From Thermoanaerobaculia bacterium (GTDB lineage Bacteria > Acidobacteriota > Thermoanaerobaculia > UBA5066), in contig JAJVIN010000020.1 in NCBI GenBank assembly GCA_022071945.1, forward strand, positions 1 through 64,000: 64,000 nucleotides of DNA. Direction: 5' to 3'. Positions 42,302 to 52,151 of the stretch are shown here, piece by piece. Below the pieces are notes generated by a model, which was not told the origin of the DNA, ran no database searches, and saw nothing but the letters and a program-made list of their open reading frames with translations. The translations under genes and the position numbers were made by a program. The stretch's first letter is position 1. Every line of letters begins with the position of its first letter.

Positions 42302-43913
42302 TCCGCTGACACTCTCCCCCGCCCCCGACACCCCGGCACTCGCCCAGGCTCCCGAGATGCACCTCCTGGGCGCGACCGGCCTCGATCTGCGAGTTGCCGA
42401 GCTCGCGCTTCGGTACCGCCCACTCGCGGCGGAGATGTTGAAGGAAGTGATCCGCATCCCGGCCGACTACGTCGACAGGCCGGTCGATCAGGGAGGCGAT
42501 CCGCTCTGCGGACTCTCCAATCACGAGTTCCCGCGTCTGGAGTACCTCCGCAAGAAGATCATCGAGATCGGCGCGGTGAGGAAACCGGAAGACGTCGGAT
42601 ATGACGGCTTTGGCAATCTCGTCTGGGTCGTGGAGGACCCCGGCGACGGGATCCCGGCTGCGGAAAAGAAGGTCGTCTACTTGGACGGCCACTCCGATAC
42701 GGTCCGCGCCCTGCGGCCGCAGTGGATCGAGAAGACCGGCGGCGGCATCGATTCCTACAACGGCATGATCGCGCCCGAAAAGGTCAACAAGGAGTTCCTG
42801 AAGAGAGAGCTCGGATGGCTGCCGCCCGACCCCGAGTGGGATCACCTCGTCTTCGGGCGCGGTTCCGCGGACCAGCTGAGCGGCGTCATCGCCGAAGCGG
42901 TCGCCGCCAAGATCCTTCTCGAGCTCGCCCCGGAAGGGGCGCTCAAAGGCGTGATCGTCCGGGCCTACGCAACCGCCTGCGAGGAGGACAACGACGGCGC
43001 GGGTCCCATGTTCGTCATGAGAAACGTGCTTCCCGGAGCCAGGCCCGAGCTCATCCCGGATGTCGTCATCCTCACGGAGGGGACGGGCTGCTCGAAGAAG
43101 GGCGCGATGGGGATCTATCGCGGCCAGCGCGGCCGGATGCAGATCGAGGTCAAGGTCACCGGCCGCTCCTGCCACGGTTCGATGCCCTGGGAAGGTCTGA
43201 ACCCGCTCGAGTACGGCGGGGCGATCGTCAGGGAGGCCGCGGACCGCTACAACAAGCGAGAGGGCTTCCTCGATCACGCCTTTCTGGGACACGGCACCCG
43301 CACGGCCTCCTGGGCTCAGCTCGACACCCCGAGCGACTGTGCCGTTCCGGAACGGTTCACGATCCGGTTCGACCGTCGCCTGACTGTCGGTGAAACGCCC
43401 GAGCAGGCCGTCGCGGACGTCGAGACACTGACGGCCGTGAAGACCGCCCGCGAGGCCGGCCTTTCCGTCGAGGTTTCGGTCCCGACGTACGACCAGGCGT
43501 CCTGGAAGGGCTACGTCCTCAACAACCCGCAGATCTACCTCGGGTGGGTGACGCCCGAAGAGCACCCGGCCATTCAGGCCGCGGTCGCGACCTACAAGGG
43601 CGTCATCAGCCCCCATGTGACCGGCCAGCGCGGCGAGGGGGGAACGATTCCCAGGGAGCCGCGCGTCGAGCGGTGGATCTTCTCCACCGACGGGGTCGGG
43701 TTCCCCGTGCCGAAGGACGACACGTCGATCCCTGTCGGCGAGGCGAAGCAGTGGGTTCTCTCGGGAGCCTACAAGCACCCCGCCATGTTCGGAATCGGGC
43801 CGGGGATCGAGCAGAACACCCACAAGATCGGCGAGTGCGTCGACCTGCGCGAGCTGCAGCACACGATCGCGTTCCTCTCGCGCTTCCCGAGCGTCCTGGC
43901 CGCCGCCCGCTGA
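42294..43913 (+). CDS. ygeY: YgeY-family M20 metallohydrolase
   Basis: A 539-residue protein from ATG 42294, overlapping the xdhD stop by eight bases. M20 metal residues are visible: His/Asp in LDGHSDTV, Asp in GRGSADQLSG, Glu pair in ACEEDNDG, Glu in LTEGTGCSKKG, late His near GIEQNTHKIGE. The family accompanies selenium-dependent molybdenum hydroxylases and probably cleaves an amide or ureido intermediate of purine breakdown. It is longer than E. coli YgeY (about 403 residues) owing to an N-terminal extension of some 35 residues and an insertion of about 45 residues between GHSDTV and GRGSADQ. Confidence 0.88.
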   Translation: MSDPLTLSPAPDTPALAQAPEMHLLGATGLDLRVAELALRYRPLAAEMLKEVIRIPADYVDRPVDQGGDPLCGLSNHEFPRLEYLRKKIIEIGAVRKPEDVGYDGFGNLVWVVEDPGDGIPAAEKKVVYLDGHSDTVRALRPQWIEKTGGGIDSYNGMIAPEKVNKEFLKRELGWLPPDPEWDHLVFGRGSADQLSGVIAEAVAAKILLELAPEGALKGVIVRAYATACEEDNDGAGPMFVMRNVLPGARPELIPDVVILTEGTGCSKKGAMGIYRGQRGRMQIEVKVTGRSCHGSMPWEGLNPLEYGGAIVREAADRYNKREGFLDHAFLGHGTRTASWAQLDTPSDCAVPERFTIRFDRRLTVGETPEQAVADVETLTAVKTAREAGLSVEVSVPTYDQASWKGYVLNNPQIYLGWVTPEEHPAIQAAVATYKGVISPHVTGQRGEGGTIPREPRVERWIFSTDGVGFPVPKDDTSIPVGEAKQWVLSGAYKHPAMFGIGPGIEQNTHKIGECVDLRELQHTIAFLSRFPSVLAAAR

Positions 43914-43960
43914 CGTCCCCTCTCCCCAGGCGGCGCGGAGGCGCCGAGACAAGGAGCACC

Positions 43961-46900
43961 ATGGAGAAGGCTTTCCGCCCCGCGCCCCTCGAGAGAATCG
44001 CGCACTGGATCTTCGACGGCTTCGACAGTCGCGACACCATCCTGGGGATCCCGAAGCGGAATTTCCAGGTGCCTGATCGGAGGTTCTCCCGGCAGATGTT
44101 CGGGAGAACCCTCTCCGCGCCCCTCGGGGTCGCCGCCGGGCCGCACACGCAGCTCTCGCAGAACATCGTCGCCAGCTGGCTCTGCGGAGCGCGCTTCATC
44201 GAGCTGAAGACGGTCCAGGTTCTCGACGAGCTCGAGATCAGCCGCCCCTGCATCGACGCCGCCGACGAGACCTACAACTGTGAGTGGTCCCAGGAACTGA
44301 AGCTCGAGCAGTCCTTCGACGAGTACCTCAACGCCTGGGTTCTCGTCCATGCGCTCGCCCACAAGCTCGGCCTGGACAGCCCCGGGATGCTCTTCGCAAT
44401 GAGCGTCGGCTACAACCTCGAAGGGATCCAGTCGGCCCGCGTTCAACACTTCATCGCGTCGATGAGAGACGCAGGATCCGCCCTCGACAACGCTGTGAGG
44501 ACAGTCGCGAGGGTTTACCCCGCCATCCGGGACATCGACATCCCGAAGGAGATGTCGAACCACATCACGCTCTCGACGATGCACGGCTGTCCGCCCGCGG
44601 AGATCGAGCGGATCGCCCGCTTCCTCCTGACAGAGACCGGGGTTCACACGTGGGTCAAGCTGAACCCGACACTTCTCGGCGCGGACGTGCTCCGGCCGCT
44701 TCTCAACGAGACGCTCGGCTTTGACATCGACGTCCCCGACATCGCCTTTGCTCACGACCCCCGATTCGACGACGCCATGGCAATGGTGCGAAACCTCGAG
44801 GCGGTCGCGAAGGGCCGGGATCAGACGTTCGGCCTCAAGCTCTCCAACACGCTCGAGGTCGTCAACAGGCGCCGGATCTTCCCCCCCAACGAGAAGATGA
44901 TGTACCTCTCGGGACGGGCGCTCCACCCGCTCACGCTGAGGCTTGCCGCAATGATCGACACGACGCTCGGCGGGACGGTCGCGATCAGCTTCTGCGGCGG
45001 CGCGGATGCCCGGAACTTCAGTTCCCTCGTGGCCGATGGACTGTCCCCGGTCACCGTCTGCACCGATCTCCTCAAGCCAGGCGGGTACGCGCGCCTGCAG
45101 CAGTACCTCGTCAACCTCGCGGACGAGTTCGATCGCGCCGGCGCCTCCTCGATCGACGCTTACATCGAGGCGACGTCTGCCGGAAAAGGCGCGGCCCACA
45201 ACCTCGCCGAGCACGCCAGGATCGTCGCCGACGACACGCACTACTCGCGGCGCGAACGTCCCCTCGTCTTCAAGGATTCCCGCCGCCTCGGGCACTTCGA
45301 CTGCATCGCGCCCCCCTGCCAGGAGGCCTGTCCGACCCACCAGAACATCCCGGATTACATCTGGCACATCGGGCACGGCGAGCCCGGAAAGGCCCTCGAC
45401 GTCATCCTTCGAACGAACCCGCAGCCCGGCGTCACGGGATGCGTCTGCGACCGGCCCTGCGTGGAGCGCTGCGTCAGGAACTTCTACGACGCGCCCGTCG
45501 CCATCCGCGAACTGAAGCGCTACGCGACGGAAGAGGGCGCCGCGACTCCACCCATTCCGAAACCAAAGAACGGCATCCCCGTCGCCGTCGTGGGCGCGGG
45601 CCCCGCGGGACTCTCCGCCGCGTACTACCTCGCCCTCGCCGGGTTCTCTCCCGAGATCTTCGAGGCGAAGGAAAGTCTGGGCGGCATGGTGAGCGGCGTC
45701 ATTCCGGGCTATCGCCTCGACGCGAGCGTGATCGAGGGCGACCTTTCGCGCGTGAAGGAGCTCGGCGTCCCGATTCACCTCGGCAAGGCTCTCGGCAGCG
45801 ACATCTCGCTCGACGCCCTGAGGAAGGAATTCCCCTACGTCTTCCTGGGTGTCGGCGCGCAGAAGGGCAAGCGGCTCGGAATCCCGGGCGAGACGACTCC
45901 GGGCGTGATCGACGCCCTCGACTTCCTCGAGAAGGTCAACAGCCACGCGCCCATCGACCTCGGGACGCGGGTTCTGATCATAGGGGGCGGCAACTCCGCC
46001 ATGGATGCCGCCCGCTCCGCCCGCCGTCTCGTTTCCGACGGGGACGTCACGATCGTCTATCGCCGCACGCGCGCGGAGATGCCGGCCGACGCCGCCGAGG
46101 TTCACGACTGCATCGAGGAGAACATCGGGATCCGGCCGCTCCTCGCTCCCGACCGGGTCGCCGAGAAGAACGGGAGGGTCGCCGGGCTGGTCTGCAAGAA
46201 GATGCGGCTCGGCGAGCCGGACGCCTCGGGCCGGCCGAGGCCCATTCCGATCGAGGGAAGCGAGGAGTTCCTCGTGACCGACACGATCATCACCGCCATC
46301 AGCCAGGACACCATCCTCGACTTTCTCGGCGGACTTGACGCGCGCGTGACCAGGGGTGGCCGCCTGGTGGTGAATCCCGCGACGTCCGAGACCAGCATCG
46401 AGGGCCTCTTCGCAGGAGGCGACGCCGTCCACGGCCCCGACTCGATCATCCAGGCCATCGCCGACGGACGCTTCGCCGCCGAGGAGATCGCTCGCAGGCA
46501 CGGAATCTCGTTCGATCCCGAACCCGTTCTCGACAAGCACGTCGCGACCACGCAGTTCATGGAGAAGAAGTCCCGGCAGATCGAGCCCCAGACTGTTCCG
46601 ACGCTTCCGGTCCACTCGCGCAAGGGTTTCATCGAGGTGCAGGGCTCGTTCAGCCGCGAGGCCGCGATGGCGGAGGCCGAACGCTGCCTGGACTGCGACG
46701 ACGTCTGCAGCCTGTGCGTGACCGTCTGCCCCAACCGGGCGAACATGGCCTATGCGACGGCCCCGCTCGCGCTGACTTTGCCGAAGCTGGCGTTTCGCTC
46801 CGGCCGCCTCGTGGAGACGGGCTCGGCTCCCTTCGCGGTCGAGCAGAGCGTCCAGATCGTCAACATCGGCGACTTCTGCAACGAGTGCGGGAACTGCACG

Positions 46901-47347
46901 ACCTTCTGTCCCACGTCGGGCGAGCCGTACAAGGACAAGCCTCGGTTCTGGATCGATCCCGACGGGTTCAGGGAGGCAAAGGGAGACGCCTTCCGGCTCG
47001 AGCGGCAGGACGGAACCGTCTTTGTGCAGGCCCGCCTCGAGGGACGGCCCCATTCGCTCCGCCTGCGGGACGGCATTGCCCGCTACGACTCGGACCGTGT
47101 CAGGGCAACTCTCGACCTCGCCTCCGGGTTGCTCCTCGACTACGGTGCCACGGGGCCGCTTCAAGAAGGCGAGGAAATCGACCTTTCTCCGCTGGCGACC
47201 CTCGTCGCCCTGCTGCCGTCCGAACCCGTGCTCCCCAAGATTCCCGGCGACAACGTGCCCGAGACGGACGAGGACGCGGCGCAGGGCGTCCCTGCACTCG
47301 CCTCCGTTCCTTCCGAATCGGCGCATGAGACAAGGAGACCCGCGTGA
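43961..47347 (+). CDS. ygfK: YgfK-like multidomain Fe-S flavoprotein (putative selenate reductase family)
   Basis: A 1128-residue protein from ATG 43961 with AAGGAG four bases upstream. Residues about 40-440 resemble a dihydroorotate-dehydrogenase-type barrel. About 450-525 is a Cys-rich cluster domain (CQEACPTHQNIPDY, CVCDRPCVERCVRN). About 540-850 is a GltD-like NAD(P)/FAD domain with GAGPAGLSAAYYLALAG and GGGNSAMDAARSARR. About 900-990 holds two 4Fe-4S motifs (CDDVCSLCVTVCP, CNECGNCTTFCP). YgfK is named a selenate reductase subunit but belongs to the anaerobic uric acid cluster of gut bacteria. It is probably the electron-transfer reductase here. Its C-terminal tail, about 100 residues, exceeds E. 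coli YgfK. Confidence 0.9.
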   Translation: MEKAFRPAPLERIAHWIFDGFDSRDTILGIPKRNFQVPDRRFSRQMFGRTLSAPLGVAAGPHTQLSQNIVASWLCGARFIELKTVQVLDELEISRPCIDAADETYNCEWSQELKLEQSFDEYLNAWVLVHALAHKLGLDSPGMLFAMSVGYNLEGIQSARVQHFIASMRDAGSALDNAVRTVARVYPAIRDIDIPKEMSNHITLSTMHGCPPAEIERIARFLLTETGVHTWVKLNPTLLGADVLRPLLNETLGFDIDVPDIAFAHDPRFDDAMAMVRNLEAVAKGRDQTFGLKLSNTLEVVNRRRIFPPNEKMMYLSGRALHPLTLRLAAMIDTTLGGTVAISFCGGADARNFSSLVADGLSPVTVCTDLLKPGGYARLQQYLVNLADEFDRAGASSIDAYIEATSAGKGAAHNLAEHARIVADDTHYSRRERPLVFKDSRRLGHFDCIAPPCQEACPTHQNIPDYIWHIGHGEPGKALDVILRTNPQPGVTGCVCDRPCVERCVRNFYDAPVAIRELKRYATEEGAATPPIPKPKNGIPVAVVGAGPAGLSAAYYLALAGFSPEIFEAKESLGGMVSGVIPGYRLDASVIEGDLSRVKELGVPIHLGKALGSDISLDALRKEFPYVFLGVGAQKGKRLGIPGETTPGVIDALDFLEKVNSHAPIDLGTRVLIIGGGNSAMDAARSARRLVSDGDVTIVYRRTRAEMPADAAEVHDCIEENIGIRPLLAPDRVAEKNGRVAGLVCKKMRLGEPDASGRPRPIPIEGSEEFLVTDTIITAISQDTILDFLGGLDARVTRGGRLVVNPATSETSIEGLFAGGDAVHGPDSIIQAIADGRFAAEEIARRHGISFDPEPVLDKHVATTQFMEKKSRQIEPQTVPTLPVHSRKGFIEVQGSFSREAAMAEAERCLDCDDVCSLCVTVCPNRANMAYATAPLALTLPKLAFRSGRLVETGSAPFAVEQSVQIVNIGDFCNECGNCTTFCPTSGEPYKDKPRFWIDPDGFREAKGDAFRLERQDGTVFVQARLEGRPHSLRLRDGIARYDSDRVRATLDLASGLLLDYGATGPLQEGEEIDLSPLATLVALLPSEPVLPKIPGDNVPETDEDAAQGVPALASVPSESAHETRRPA

Positions 47348-49584
47348 TCGGCGCTCCCATCACAAGAAGAGAGGGCCGGGCAAAACTCCTCGGCCAGCCT
47401 CTCTACACCGACGACAAGATCCTGCCTGGAGAGATCCGGGGCGTCACGGTCCGGACACACATCCCTCGAGGCATTCTGAAGGGCATCTCCTTCGGCGAGG
47501 GGATCCCGTGGGAGGAGTTCACGGTCGTGACGGCCGCGGACATCCCGGGGAAGAACCTGGTCGCCTCGATCGTTCACGACCAGCCGTTCCTCGTGGAAAT
47601 CGGCGGCACGATCTCACATCCCGAGCAGCCTGTCGTCCTTCTGGCCCACCCGGACCGCTCCCTCCTCGAGAAGGCTCGCCGCGCCATCCGGCTCGACGTC
47701 GAGGAGCTCCCGCCGGTTCTCGACATCGAGAGTGCTATCGAGAAGGCGCAGGTGATCCACGGATCGAACAACATCCTGAAGGAAATCCTGATCGACAAGG
47801 GCGACCCGGGCCCAGTCTTCTGCTCCGCGGTGAAGGTCGTCGAGGGCGAATACCGCACGGGCGCCCAGGAGCACGCCTACATCGAGCCGAACGGCATGCT
47901 GGCCGAGGTCGGAAGAGAGGGCGAGCGGCTGACAGTCACTGTCTATGGCTCGCTCCAGTGCCCCTACTATGTTCACGAGGCCGTGAAGCAACTGTTCGGC
48001 CTCCCCGGCGATCAGGTGCGTGTCGTCGCGATGGAGATGGGCGGGGCCTTCGGAGGCAAGGAAGACTACCCTTCCGTCAATGCCGGTCACGCGGCTCTCC
48101 TGGCCTGGAAGTCTGGCAAGCCCGTGAAGCTCATCTACGACAGGGAAGAGGACATGGCCGCGACGACGAAGCGGCACCCGTCCCGGACGCGCATCAAGTC
48201 CGCATTCGACAGGGACGGCCTTCTCCTGGCGCTCGACATCGACTTCGTCCTGGATGGCGGAGCATTCGTGACCCTTTCCCCCGTCGTCCTCAGTCGCGGA
48301 GCCCTGCACGCCGCCAGCGTCTACAAGTGTCCGAACGTCAGGATCCACGCTCGCGCCGTCGCGACGAACGTCCCGCCTCACGGCGCGTTCCGGGGCTTCG
48401 GGGCTCCCCAGAGCCTCTTCGCCATCGAGAGACACATGGACGTCTGCGCACGCGAGCTCGGTCTCACCCCTCTCGAGCTGCGCCGGAGGAACTTCCTCGC
48501 CATCGGTGACAGGATGTCGACGGGCCAGGTGGTCAAGGAGACGGTCGACCTCGAGGCCATCGTGAGCCGCGCCCTCTCGGAAATCGGGTACGAGGAGAAG
48601 CGGCGGTCGTTCGACGCTCACAATTCCTCACAAAGCCCGATCAAGCGTGGAGTCGGTTTCTCGGTCTTCCTTCACGGGTGCGGCTTCACCGGCGGCGGCG
48701 AGACGTATCTCGCGTCCGTCGCCGGCGTGAAGGGCCTTCCTGACGGAAGAGTCTCCGTCCTCGCCGCCAACACCGAGATGGGTCAGGGCAAGACGACCGT
48801 CTTCGCGCAGATCGTCGCGTCCGCCCTGAAGCTGCCCGTCGACATGGTCGACGTGTGGTCCGCCGACACCGCCGAGGTCCCCAACAGCGGCCCGACCGTC
48901 GCCTCCCGCAGCACGATGATCGTCGGCAAGCTGATCGAGGACGCGGCCTATGGCCTCAAGCAGTCGCTCATCCAGCAAGGGCTGCTCGAGATGACCTACA
49001 CGCCCGAGGAGTTCCGTGAGGCAGTGAAAACGGCCGTCGCCAGGCATGGATCGCTAAAGTGCTACTCCCAGTATCACAAGCCGCCCCACATCGTCTGGGA
49101 CGACACGACGTACAAGGGGGACGCCTACCCGACCTTCTCCTGGGCGTGCTATGCGGCCGGAGTCTCGGTCGACATGGTCACGTACGAGGTGAAGGTCGAC
49201 GATTTCGTCGCCGTGCAGGAGGTTGGGCGCGTCGTCAATCCGATGCTGGCGACGGGCCAGATCGAGGGCGGCGTCGCCCAGGGGATCGGATGGGGATTGT
49301 GGGAAGAGGTCCAGTGGAAGGACGGCCGCATGGTGAACAACCAGATGACGAACTACATCATCCCGACCAGTGTGGACCTGCCCAGGATCCGCGTCGCCTT
49401 CCTCGAGAATCCTCATCCGGCGGGACCCGGCGGCGCGAAGGGGATAGGAGAGCTCCCGATGGACGGGCCCGCTCCGGCCGTTCTGAACGCTCTCGCCCAC
49501 GCGCTCGGTCCCATCCGGCTCGACGAGATCCCGATGACACCCGAGCGGATCCTCGCCCGGCTGGAGGAGGCTGACCGTGGCTAG
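47344..49584 (+). CDS. xdhA: Xanthine dehydrogenase molybdenum-binding subunit
   Basis: A 746-residue protein, close to E. coli XdhA (752), from GTG overlapping the ygfK stop as GTGA. Molybdopterin-contact motifs are GGAFGGKEDYPSV, RGFGAPQ and NTEMGQGKTTVFAQI, and catalytic Glu lies in KGIGELPMDGP. No Fe-S domain is fused. The small Fe-S and FAD subunits are the next two genes, each overlapping the previous one, which gives a standard XdhA-C-B heterotrimer for hydroxylating hypoxanthine/xanthine or another purine. It is a second molybdenum hydroxylase in addition to the fused XdhD-like one. Confidence 0.9.
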   Translation: MIGAPITRREGRAKLLGQPLYTDDKILPGEIRGVTVRTHIPRGILKGISFGEGIPWEEFTVVTAADIPGKNLVASIVHDQPFLVEIGGTISHPEQPVVLLAHPDRSLLEKARRAIRLDVEELPPVLDIESAIEKAQVIHGSNNILKEILIDKGDPGPVFCSAVKVVEGEYRTGAQEHAYIEPNGMLAEVGREGERLTVTVYGSLQCPYYVHEAVKQLFGLPGDQVRVVAMEMGGAFGGKEDYPSVNAGHAALLAWKSGKPVKLIYDREEDMAATTKRHPSRTRIKSAFDRDGLLLALDIDFVLDGGAFVTLSPVVLSRGALHAASVYKCPNVRIHARAVATNVPPHGAFRGFGAPQSLFAIERHMDVCARELGLTPLELRRRNFLAIGDRMSTGQVVKETVDLEAIVSRALSEIGYEEKRRSFDAHNSSQSPIKRGVGFSVFLHGCGFTGGGETYLASVAGVKGLPDGRVSVLAANTEMGQGKTTVFAQIVASALKLPVDMVDVWSADTAEVPNSGPTVASRSTMIVGKLIEDAAYGLKQSLIQQGLLEMTYTPEEFREAVKTAVARHGSLKCYSQYHKPPHIVWDDTTYKGDAYPTFSWACYAAGVSVDMVTYEVKVDDFVAVQEVGRVVNPMLATGQIEGGVAQGIGWGLWEEVQWKDGRMVNNQMTNYIIPTSVDLPRIRVAFLENPHPAGPGGAKGIGELPMDGPAPAVLNALAHALGPIRLDEIPMTPERILARLEEADRG

Positions 49585-50056
49585 GACGATCGAGCTCGAA
49601 CTGACGGTCAATGGCACCTTGCGCCGTGCAGAGGTCCACCCCGCCGCCCGGCTCCTCGACATCCTGCGCGACGAGTTCCGCCTCGTGGGAACGAAGGAGG
49701 GCTGCGGGGAGGGGGAATGCGGCGCCTGCGCCGTCCTCCTCGACGGAAAGATCGTCAACAGTTGCCTCGTACCCGCCATCCAGGCCCGCGGCTCGGAGGT
49801 CGTCACCGTGGAAGGGCTGGCGGTGGAGGGACAGCCGGGGCACCTGCAGGCGGCCTTCGAGACGGCGAACGCCGCGCAGTGCGGCTTCTGTACCCCGGGG
49901 ATGCTCGTCGCGGCCGCGGATCTGCTCCACCGCTGTGACCGGCCGGGAGAGACGGAGACACGCGATGCGCTGGCAGGCACGCTGTGCCGCTGCACGGGCT
50001 ACGTGAAGTTCGTGGATGCCGTCGTCATGGCCGGTGGAACGCGAGGCGGGAAATGA
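49577..50056 (+). CDS. xdhC: Xanthine dehydrogenase 2Fe-2S subunit
   Basis: A 159-residue protein, the same length as E. coli XdhC, from GTG 49577 within the end of xdhA. All eight cysteines of the two 2Fe-2S clusters are present: KEGCGEGECGACAV with a later SC, then CGFCTPGM and CRCTGYVKFVDA. It carries electrons from the molybdenum centre to the FAD subunit. Confidence 0.92.
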   Translation: MARTIELELTVNGTLRRAEVHPAARLLDILRDEFRLVGTKEGCGEGECGACAVLLDGKIVNSCLVPAIQARGSEVVTVEGLAVEGQPGHLQAAFETANAAQCGFCTPGMLVAAADLLHRCDRPGETETRDALAGTLCRCTGYVKFVDAVVMAGGTRGGK

Positions 50057-50931
50057 GAGCCTACCTTCCCGACTACGACATCCAGTCTCCAGAAACGCTC
50101 GACGAAGCCCTGACACTCCTGTCCAGAGAGCCCGGAAAGTGGCGCCCGATCGCGGGCGGGACGGACCTCATGGTTCTCCTCAATGCTGGCCGGCTGTCCG
50201 ACTTGAATCTCCTCGACATTTCTCGTCTCACGGAGCTCCGAGGCATCTCGGAGAACGGTCCGTCCGTCACGTTCGGAGCTCTGACGACCTACAGTGAGCT
50301 CCGCCAGCATCCCGCCGTTCGGGAACACCTCCCGAACGTCGTCGAAAGCGCCCGCGTGACCGGCGCCCAGGCGATCCAGAATCGCGGGACTCTCGGCGGC
50401 AACATCGTGAATGCGAGCCCCGCAGCCGACACGCCGCCTAGCCTCCTGGCCTACGGAGCCGAGATCGAGCTCGTTTCCGTCCGCGGCAAGCGGCGGGTTC
50501 CCTACGAGTCGTTCCACAAGGGCTACAAGAAGATGGACCTTGCCCCGGACGAGCTCCTCCATTCGATCCACGTCCCGATTCCGAAGGGGAGCGGCTTTCA
50601 CTTCTACCGCAAGGTGGGAACCCGGCAAGCTCAGGCGATCAGCAAGACATGCCTCGCCGCGCATGCCCGCATCGAGAACGGAGTCGTTGAGGAGCTGAGG
50701 ATTGGTCTCGGGTCCGTCGCCCCGGTACCGGCACGGGCGCGAAGCGCGGAAGCCGTGATCCTGGGAAAGGCCGTGGATTTTCTCCCTATAGAGGATGCGG
50801 TTAAGGCCATTCAGTCGGATATCAGCCCGATCGACGACATCCGCTCGACGGCGCGCTACAGACGGGTCGTGACCGCAAACGTCCTGAGACAGGCCCTGGA
50901 AGAGCTCGCGAGGACCGGAAGGGCCTCATGA
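50053..50931 (+). CDS. xdhB: Xanthine dehydrogenase FAD subunit
   Basis: A 292-residue protein from ATG 50053 overlapping the xdhC stop (ATGA); an open frame upstream is a shadow of xdhC. FAD-binding motifs are IAGGTDLMVLLNAGR and NRGTLGGNIVNASPAAD. DDIRSTARYRRVVTANVLR near the C-terminus is also standard. It passes electrons to NAD or another acceptor and completes the trimer. Length equals E. coli XdhB. Confidence 0.92.
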   Translation: MRAYLPDYDIQSPETLDEALTLLSREPGKWRPIAGGTDLMVLLNAGRLSDLNLLDISRLTELRGISENGPSVTFGALTTYSELRQHPAVREHLPNVVESARVTGAQAIQNRGTLGGNIVNASPAADTPPSLLAYGAEIELVSVRGKRRVPYESFHKGYKKMDLAPDELLHSIHVPIPKGSGFHFYRKVGTRQAQAISKTCLAAHARIENGVVEELRIGLGSVAPVPARARSAEAVILGKAVDFLPIEDAVKAIQSDISPIDDIRSTARYRRVVTANVLRQALEELARTGRAS

Positions 50932-52151
50932 CTCCGTTCCACTACCGCTGCACGGACTGCGGAAAGACCTACTCGCGGGATCAGGTCCGCTATCTCTGTC
51001 TCGACTGCGGGAAGAAGTACCGGCCGGGGATCCCGCTCGTGGGCGTTCTCGAGGCCGTGTTCGACTACGCGGCGATCGCGAGCTCGTTCCGGAAGGACCA
51101 CCCGGACTGGAACCTCTTCTGCGCGGTGGAGCCGGAGTTTCATCCTCCGCTCCCGGTGGGCGGAACTCCCCTTGCGACGGTCGATCGCCTCGCGAGCGAG
51201 CTCGGGCTCTTTGCCCTGAGCGTGAAGAACGACGGCCTGAACCCGAGCGGGAGCTTGAAGGACCGGGCCTCCTTCCTCGTCGTGGCGGAGGCGAGGCGGC
51301 TGGGCGAGCCGATGGTGGTCGCCGCCTCGACCGGCAACGCGGCGTCCGCATTGACGACGCTCTGCGCCTCGGCGGGCCTGAAGGCGCTGATATTCGTGCC
51401 CGAAAAGGCACCTCGCGCCAAGCTGGTCCAGATGGTCCTGTCGGGAGCAAGGGTCGTTCCCGTGAAGGGCACTTACGATGACGCCTTCAGGCTCAGCCTC
51501 GAGTACACGACGGAGCGCGGCGGGTTGAACCGGAACACGGCCTACCACCCGCTGACGATCGAGGGAAAGAAGACCGTGGGCCTGGAGATCTGGAGCCAGC
51601 TCGGCTACGAGGTGCCCGGCGCGATCCTCGTCTCCGTTGGCGACGGCGTCATCCTGGGGGGAGTCCACAAGGCGTTCGTCGACCTGAAGCGTGCCGGACT
51701 CATCGATCGCCTGCCGCGGCTGATCGGTGTTCAGGCCGAGAACAGCGACGCGATCCATCGATACGTGCAGAACGGGACCTACGCGGATGCGCCGAATCCT
51801 GACACGGTCGCGGATTCGATCTCCGTCGTCTGCCCGAGCAACGCCCACGGCGCGCGCCGCGCAATCCTCGAGAGCGAGGGGCTCACGCTGACAGTTTCTG
51901 ATGACGAGATTCTCGAGGCCCAAGGCATTCTCGCGAGCCGCACAGGCATCTTCACCGAGCCCGCCGGGGCCACGGCCGTCGCCGGCCTGATCAAGCTCCA
52001 GTCGAGCTCCTCGCGGCTCCCGGAGAACACTCGCGCGGTTGTCCTGGCGACCGGTCACGGCCTGAAGGACATCGACGCTCCGCTGTCTCGCATCTCCATC
52101 CCCCCGGCAATCGAACCACGGCTGGAAGCGGTCATGGAGGCAGGCCGATGA
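50928..52151 (+). CDS. Threonine synthase-like PLP enzyme with N-terminal zinc ribbon
   Basis: A 407-residue fold-type-II PLP protein overlapping the xdhB stop (ATGA). Four cysteines (C8, C11, C24, C27; CTDCGKTY...CLDCGKKY) form a zinc ribbon. K111 in NPSGSLKDRAS is the cofactor lysine, ASTGNAASAL the substrate loop and VSVGDGVILGG the phosphate-binding glycines. Threonine synthases share this layout, but a position inside a purine-degradation operon argues for a catabolic amino-acid lyase. E. coli has YgeX (2,3-diaminopropionate ammonia-lyase) in its cluster; this protein is not clearly YgeX. Reaction unknown. Confidence 0.8.
   Translation: MTPFHYRCTDCGKTYSRDQVRYLCLDCGKKYRPGIPLVGVLEAVFDYAAIASSFRKDHPDWNLFCAVEPEFHPPLPVGGTPLATVDRLASELGLFALSVKNDGLNPSGSLKDRASFLVVAEARRLGEPMVVAASTGNAASALTTLCASAGLKALIFVPEKAPRAKLVQMVLSGARVVPVKGTYDDAFRLSLEYTTERGGLNRNTAYHPLTIEGKKTVGLEIWSQLGYEVPGAILVSVGDGVILGGVHKAFVDLKRAGLIDRLPRLIGVQAENSDAIHRYVQNGTYADAPNPDTVADSISVVCPSNAHGARRAILESEGLTLTVSDDEILEAQGILASRTGIFTEPAGATAVAGLIKLQSSSSRLPENTRAVVLATGHGLKDIDAPLSRISIPPAIEPRLEAVMEAGR

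Noticed and set aside
43769-47326. A 1185-codon minus-strand open frame
   Set aside because: It lies opposite ygfK, whose flavin and Fe-S motifs are intact. The antisense translation has no recognisable domain.
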